DNA of 8,535 bases from Pseudomonadota bacterium (lineage in GTDB: Bacteria > Pseudomonadota > Gammaproteobacteria > Burkholderiales > SG8-39), in NCBI GenBank assembly GCA_021848555.1, contig JAJZUN010000094.1, forward strand, positions 1 to 8,535. Reading direction: 5' to 3'. Within the stretch, counting starts at the first letter, position 1; each line of letters opens with the position of its first letter. The notes beneath the pieces were generated by a model. The model searched no databases and was not told where the DNA came from. It worked only from the letters and a program-made list of their open reading frames with translations. This document shows positions 5,956 to 8,535 of this stretch, in pieces. Both the position numbers and the translations under genes were made by a program.

Positions 5956-7253
5956 GGCGCGCGCCGTCCGGACGGGTTGTCGAGTCTCACTGCAGCGTTG
6001 TAGGCGTGCCGTTTGTACATGTCGCCATAAGTTCCGGTGGCTGGAAAGACGTTGCTCGTGCCGTCCGCCTTCAGGCCCAGCGTGTAGGTCTTGCTGTCCG
6101 TGTGCCCGGGCGATTTTTCGATATTCCGCGCCAGCAGGTTCACCTTGACTGCATAAGTTCGAAGCCAGCAACTGGTGGTGCTCAAGGCAATGGTGGGTGT
6201 CTCGCCCACGGGGCAGTTGGCCGCGTTGGGATCGGCGGTGTAGCCATCGACCTTGCCATCGTCGTTCTTGTCGATGCCGTATTCGAGCTGGAGAGTCTCA
6301 ATGCCCTCGACCAGCGGGGCAATGGTGAAACCGGAGGCCCCCAGTTCGGCGCGCTTGAGGGTGGGGATGCCATCCCCGGCGGCGTTGTTGTTGGCGACAT
6401 AGTAGATGTGCGTCAGGTAGCGGCGATAATCTGCCTGAGTTCCGGCCGTGCAGTTGAGGGGGCGCCGGTTCATGGCCGACGCCGTGGTGTCGGTGCCCAG
6501 GACGAAGTACGCCTGGTAATCCTTGGCCGAAGCCGGGTAGCCTGAATTCTTTGCAAGCTCGGTCGCTTGATAACAATTGGAGGACTGGAAGTAGGGCGCC
6601 CCGCTGATCACCGCATCGCAGCCTGACTCTTTGGTGGGCCCTGCGACGCAGGTGCTGACCCGGCGAATTACCAGGATGTCGGAACCGGCGCGCGCGTCGC
6701 TCACGCAGGAGGGGATGGTCGCGGAGTTGTCGTAGCCTTGCACATGGAAAAAAAACGAGCTTTGCAGATTATTGGGGGCGTCGGCGGGGTTGACGCTGGT
6801 AATGCAGGGGTTGGGCATGGCGGTCATGGCGGGCTCGTTAACCGCGGGGGTGGCTGAGGGGTCCGCGTAAGCGCCCAGGGGCGGGTTGTTGGGCTTTATG
6901 ACGGATCCGTAGGGATCGAATGCCGCAAGAAAGCCGGCCATGCGCAGGTCTTCGGTCAGCAGCGTCATCGCGTAACGGCCGCTCTCGATCTGGCGGTTGC
7001 TGCGTTCGATTTCGCTGCGTGCCTGACTGTTCTTGACAAAAATCGAGACGAGCCCGCTCATGATCAGCAGGCCCAGGGTGATAGCGATCATCAGTTCGAT
7101 GAGCGAGAAGCCTCTCTGGAATGCGCGGCGGTGTTTGCTTAGAGGCCGTTTCAGCCTTGCCGGAATGACCCCTGCCCCAGGGAGGGATGAGGACTTGTAT
7201 GCCCTCATTTCGCAATGAGCTTTTGGCGGGAGAAGCTTCGTCATATCTGTCAT
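5952..7253 (-). CDS. pilW: PilW, type IV pilus minor pilin
   Basis: This prepilin has 433 residues from the first ATG. The processing site QRG|FSLIE is between G48 and F49, with Glu at mature position 5 (E53) and a helix to about residue 73. The next stretch, with ERSNRQIESGRYAM (83-96), EDLRMAGF (101-108) and the C-terminal VEGIETLQLEYGID (315-328), is typical of PilW. A calcium-loop-like DKNDDGKVD lies at 328-336. The start is uncertain. The ATG at 7253 gives a 48-residue leader, long for this family. In-frame ATGs at 7244 and 7208 would shorten it, and none has a convincing Shine-Dalgarno. I keep 7253 because it lies 10 nt after the pilV stop, which fits coupling. The 3' end overlaps pilX by ATGA. 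PilW acts with PilX to connect the minor pilin complex to PilY1. Confidence 0.92.
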   Translation of the reverse strand: MTDMTKLLPPKAHCEMRAYKSSSLPGAGVIPARLKRPLSKHRRAFQRGFSLIELMIAITLGLLIMSGLVSIFVKNSQARSEIERSNRQIESGRYAMTLLTEDLRMAGFLAAFDPYGSVIKPNNPPLGAYADPSATPAVNEPAMTAMPNPCITSVNPADAPNNLQSSFFFHVQGYDNSATIPSCVSDARAGSDILVIRRVSTCVAGPTKESGCDAVISGAPYFQSSNCYQATELAKNSGYPASAKDYQAYFVLGTDTTASAMNRRPLNCTAGTQADYRRYLTHIYYVANNNAAGDGIPTLKRAELGASGFTIAPLVEGIETLQLEYGIDKNDDGKVDGYTADPNAANCPVGETPTIALSTTSCWLRTYAVKVNLLARNIEKSPGHTDSKTYTLGLKADGTSNVFPATGTYGDMYKRHAYNAAVRLDNPSGRRAP

Positions 7254-7263
7254 CCGGTAACGA

Positions 7264-7878
7264 TTACTCGCACGCGGGCAAGCCTATCGACACGCGCGCC
7301 GAAACGACGCGCCGGAGGCGATCATCGCTGCCAAAAGAGCCTTGACCGCAGAGTGCGCTGGGGCTGCTGGTCGCGTTCAAGCCCTGCCAGGCAACGCTGA
7401 CCAGATAAATGCCGGGCGTGCACGTGCCAGGCGCAGTGTTCTGGGACTGAACCGGCGTGACGCATCCGAGCGCGCCGATCATCCCGCCTACTTTCGAGGT
7501 GCCGCTGGTCTCGGCCGCCCCTTTGAGCGCATTGCTCCACTCGCACTGATCCCGTAAAACCCCTGCTGCCTTGGCAGAGCAGTCTGCAGGCTGGGAATCC
7601 CCCGTTCCAATGGTGGTAGGCGCAGCGGGCGGAACGGTCGCGGGGAGGAGGACGTAACTGGCGGCGGCATCGCGGTTTGCATTCATGCGTTCGACCATGT
7701 CGTTCAGCAGGAGCACAGCCTGGCCGCGCTGGTAGGACTCCATCTCGGCGATGAATATTTTGCCTTGCAGGCCGGCCAGGCCGAGCATGCCGAAAGCCAG
7801 AATGACAATCGTGACCAGCACCTCGAGCATGGTAGTGCCTTGCTGAGACTCATCACGGCGTCGGCGCTGGGCTAACAT
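7264..7878 (-). CDS. pilV: PilV, type IV pilus minor pilin
   Basis: This is a 204-residue prepilin. The short basic leader ends QQG, with predicted cleavage between G14 and T15 and Glu at mature position 5 (E19). The segment LEVLVTIVILAFGMLGLAGLQ (residues 18-38) is the PilV-type N-terminal helix, which ends in the characteristic GLAGLQ. Further family marks are ERMNANR (63-69), CEW (112-114) and VSVAWQG (160-166). Six cysteines (100, 112, 139, 153, 177, 203) suggest a disulfide-stabilised globular domain. The first mature residue is Thr where Phe is usual, which prepilin peptidases generally tolerate. The ATG overlaps the last 7 nt of fimT (ATGTTAG), and there is no strong Shine-Dalgarno, so re-initiation after fimT is likely. 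PilV works with PilW, PilX and FimT/FimU in the tip and priming complex. The family call is firm. Confidence 0.93.
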   Translation of the reverse strand: MLAQRRRRDESQQGTTMLEVLVTIVILAFGMLGLAGLQGKIFIAEMESYQRGQAVLLLNDMVERMNANRDAAASYVLLPATVPPAAPTTIGTGDSQPADCSAKAAGVLRDQCEWSNALKGAAETSGTSKVGGMIGALGCVTPVQSQNTAPGTCTPGIYLVSVAWQGLNATSSPSALCGQGSFGSDDRLRRVVSARVSIGLPACE

Positions 7879-8360
7879 GCCGACGCTTTCACGTAGGGGC
7901 GCCCGCTCAAGTCAACGCTAACACAGCGTTGGTCGGAAACGCCGGCAGCGCTGATATTGAACGCCGGCGCAACGCTACCCTGTATGCGGCCGGAACTCCG
8001 GTAGGTCACGCTGTCTGGTCCGGTAGCAGTCAGGCCGGCGAAAGCGGAGTGGACTTCGATGTAGTTGCCGGCGTGGTCCGGATCTGCAATCTGCCAGCCA
8101 TTCTCCCAGGACCCTGCCGTCGTGGGCGACAGGGTCACGTCCCTGTTGCGCTTGACTGCCTCGCTTCGTGCCAGCGTCAGCGATGCATTGATGTCGGTTG
8201 CCATGGACTTCATTCTCTGGCTCTTGATGAGCTGGCTGAATGAGGGGGCGGCCAACGAAGCCAGAATGCCGATGACGGCGACCACCAACAGCAGCTCCGT
8301 CAGGGTGAACCCCGGCTGGCCGGCCCCCAGGCGGCTGGATTGTCTGCGGCAGGATTTCAT
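7872..8360 (-). CDS. fimT: FimT/GspH-family type IV minor pilin
   Basis: This is a 162-residue prepilin, a normal length for FimT/FimU/GspH proteins. The leader is basic and ends QPG, so prepilin peptidase should cut between G17 and F18. Mature residue 5 is Glu (E22), followed by a hydrophobic helix to about residue 40. The helix leads into LTLARSEAVKRN (61-72), a hallmark of the GspH/FimT family, and then the W..GW segment near residues 85-89. Two cysteines (C146, C162) can close a C-terminal loop. The tail contains GRPYVK (153-158), which partly resembles the basic GRxR motif reported for DNA-binding FimT of Legionella. The ATG at 8360 gives the expected leader, but its Shine-Dalgarno is weak. 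The pilE stop is 9 nt upstream, so coupled translation is likely. The stop codon overlaps the pilV start. Expected role: minor pilin priming assembly in the inner membrane, possibly DNA uptake. Confidence 0.9.
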   Translation of the reverse strand: MKSCRRQSSRLGAGQPGFTLTELLLVVAVIGILASLAAPSFSQLIKSQRMKSMATDINASLTLARSEAVKRNRDVTLSPTTAGSWENGWQIADPDHAGNYIEVHSAFAGLTATGPDSVTYRSSGRIQGSVAPAFNISAAGVSDQRCVSVDLSGRPYVKASAC

Positions 8361-8369
8361 CCCGGTTTG

Positions 8370-8535
8370 CTACCAACTGGTTGCAGGTAGTTTCGTGCCG
8401 GCCTGGTCGATCGACAGCGTCGGCTCATTATTCTTGTTCTGGCGTCCCTTCGGCGTGGCCGTGATTTTGAAGGTGGGCGGTGTCGCGCCCGGCGGGTCGA
8501 AAGCGATGTCGTAATACGGGGAAACTTCGGCTGGA
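8370..8535 (-). CDS. pilE: PilE-like type IV minor pilin, C-terminal 54 residues only (5' end outside window)
   Basis: This is the 3' end of a gene that begins beyond the right edge. Reading leftwards from 8534 gives 54 residues ending in TAG at 8370-8372. The piece contains YYDIAFD, TFKITATPKGRQ and LSIDQAGTK, which match the last beta-strands of PilE-type minor pilins (strand, 'F.ItAtP.g.Q', then 'LsiDq.Gtk' near the end). The N-terminal prepilin peptide and hydrophobic helix that would prove the family are not in the window. The tail ends ATSW and the visible part has no cysteine, although many pilins close their C-terminal loop with a disulfide. The stop lies 9 nt before the fimT start in the same direction, so it is probably the upstream gene of this operon. 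It could be another type IV pilin of the same fold; the pilin assignment itself is firm. Confidence 0.75.
   Translation of the reverse strand, partial: PAEVSPYYDIAFDPPGATPPTFKITATPKGRQNKNNEPTLSIDQAGTKLPATSW

Overview
The window is a GC-rich stretch in which every gene I can support lies on the minus strand, so the operon reads from right (8535) to left (1). It encodes the minor pilins and tip adhesin of a type IV pilus. In transcription order it holds the 3' end of a pilE-like pilin gene (cut by the window edge), fimT, pilV, pilW, pilX, pilY1, and a gene for an exported DUF4124/glutaredoxin-like protein. The gene set and protein style point to a Gram-negative proteobacterium, most likely a betaproteobacterium or a related gammaproteobacterium. 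That placement is inference from family resemblance and base composition.

Layout: pilE partial (8370-8535), fimT (7872-8360), pilV (7264-7878), pilW (5952-7253), pilX (5425-5955), pilY1 (1133-5380) and DUF4124/Grx (138-1001). The junctions from pilE to pilX are very tight: 9 nt, a 7-nt overlap, 10 nt and a 4-nt ATGA overlap. These starts have weak Shine-Dalgarno sequences, which suggests translational coupling. pilY1 and the DUF4124/Grx gene follow gaps of 44 and 131 nt and each has its own clear ribosome binding site. Positions 1-137 hold no gene, only GC-rich inverted repeats beyond the last stop codon.

Working model: prepilin peptidase processes FimT, PilV, PilW and PilX (and PilE), which then form the priming/tip complex of the pilus. 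PilX and PilW link to PilY1, a 1415-residue exported protein with a VWA-like N-terminal half and a C-terminal beta-propeller. PilY1, PilW and PilX each carry one DxNxDGxxD calcium-loop motif. The last gene encodes a periplasmic protein with a CxxxC glutaredoxin-like domain, and it lies next to a PilY1 with 24 cysteines in its mature chain. A thiol/disulfide role in tip assembly is therefore an attractive but untested idea.

The most unusual part is a large Ser/Thr- and Cys-rich insertion (about 360 residues, 14 Cys) that splits the VWA-like domain of PilY1 and contains a diverged internal duplication. I see no RNA genes, CRISPR arrays, insertion sequences or defence systems. The window is a recognisable pilus operon with distinctive elaborations, not a wholly new system.
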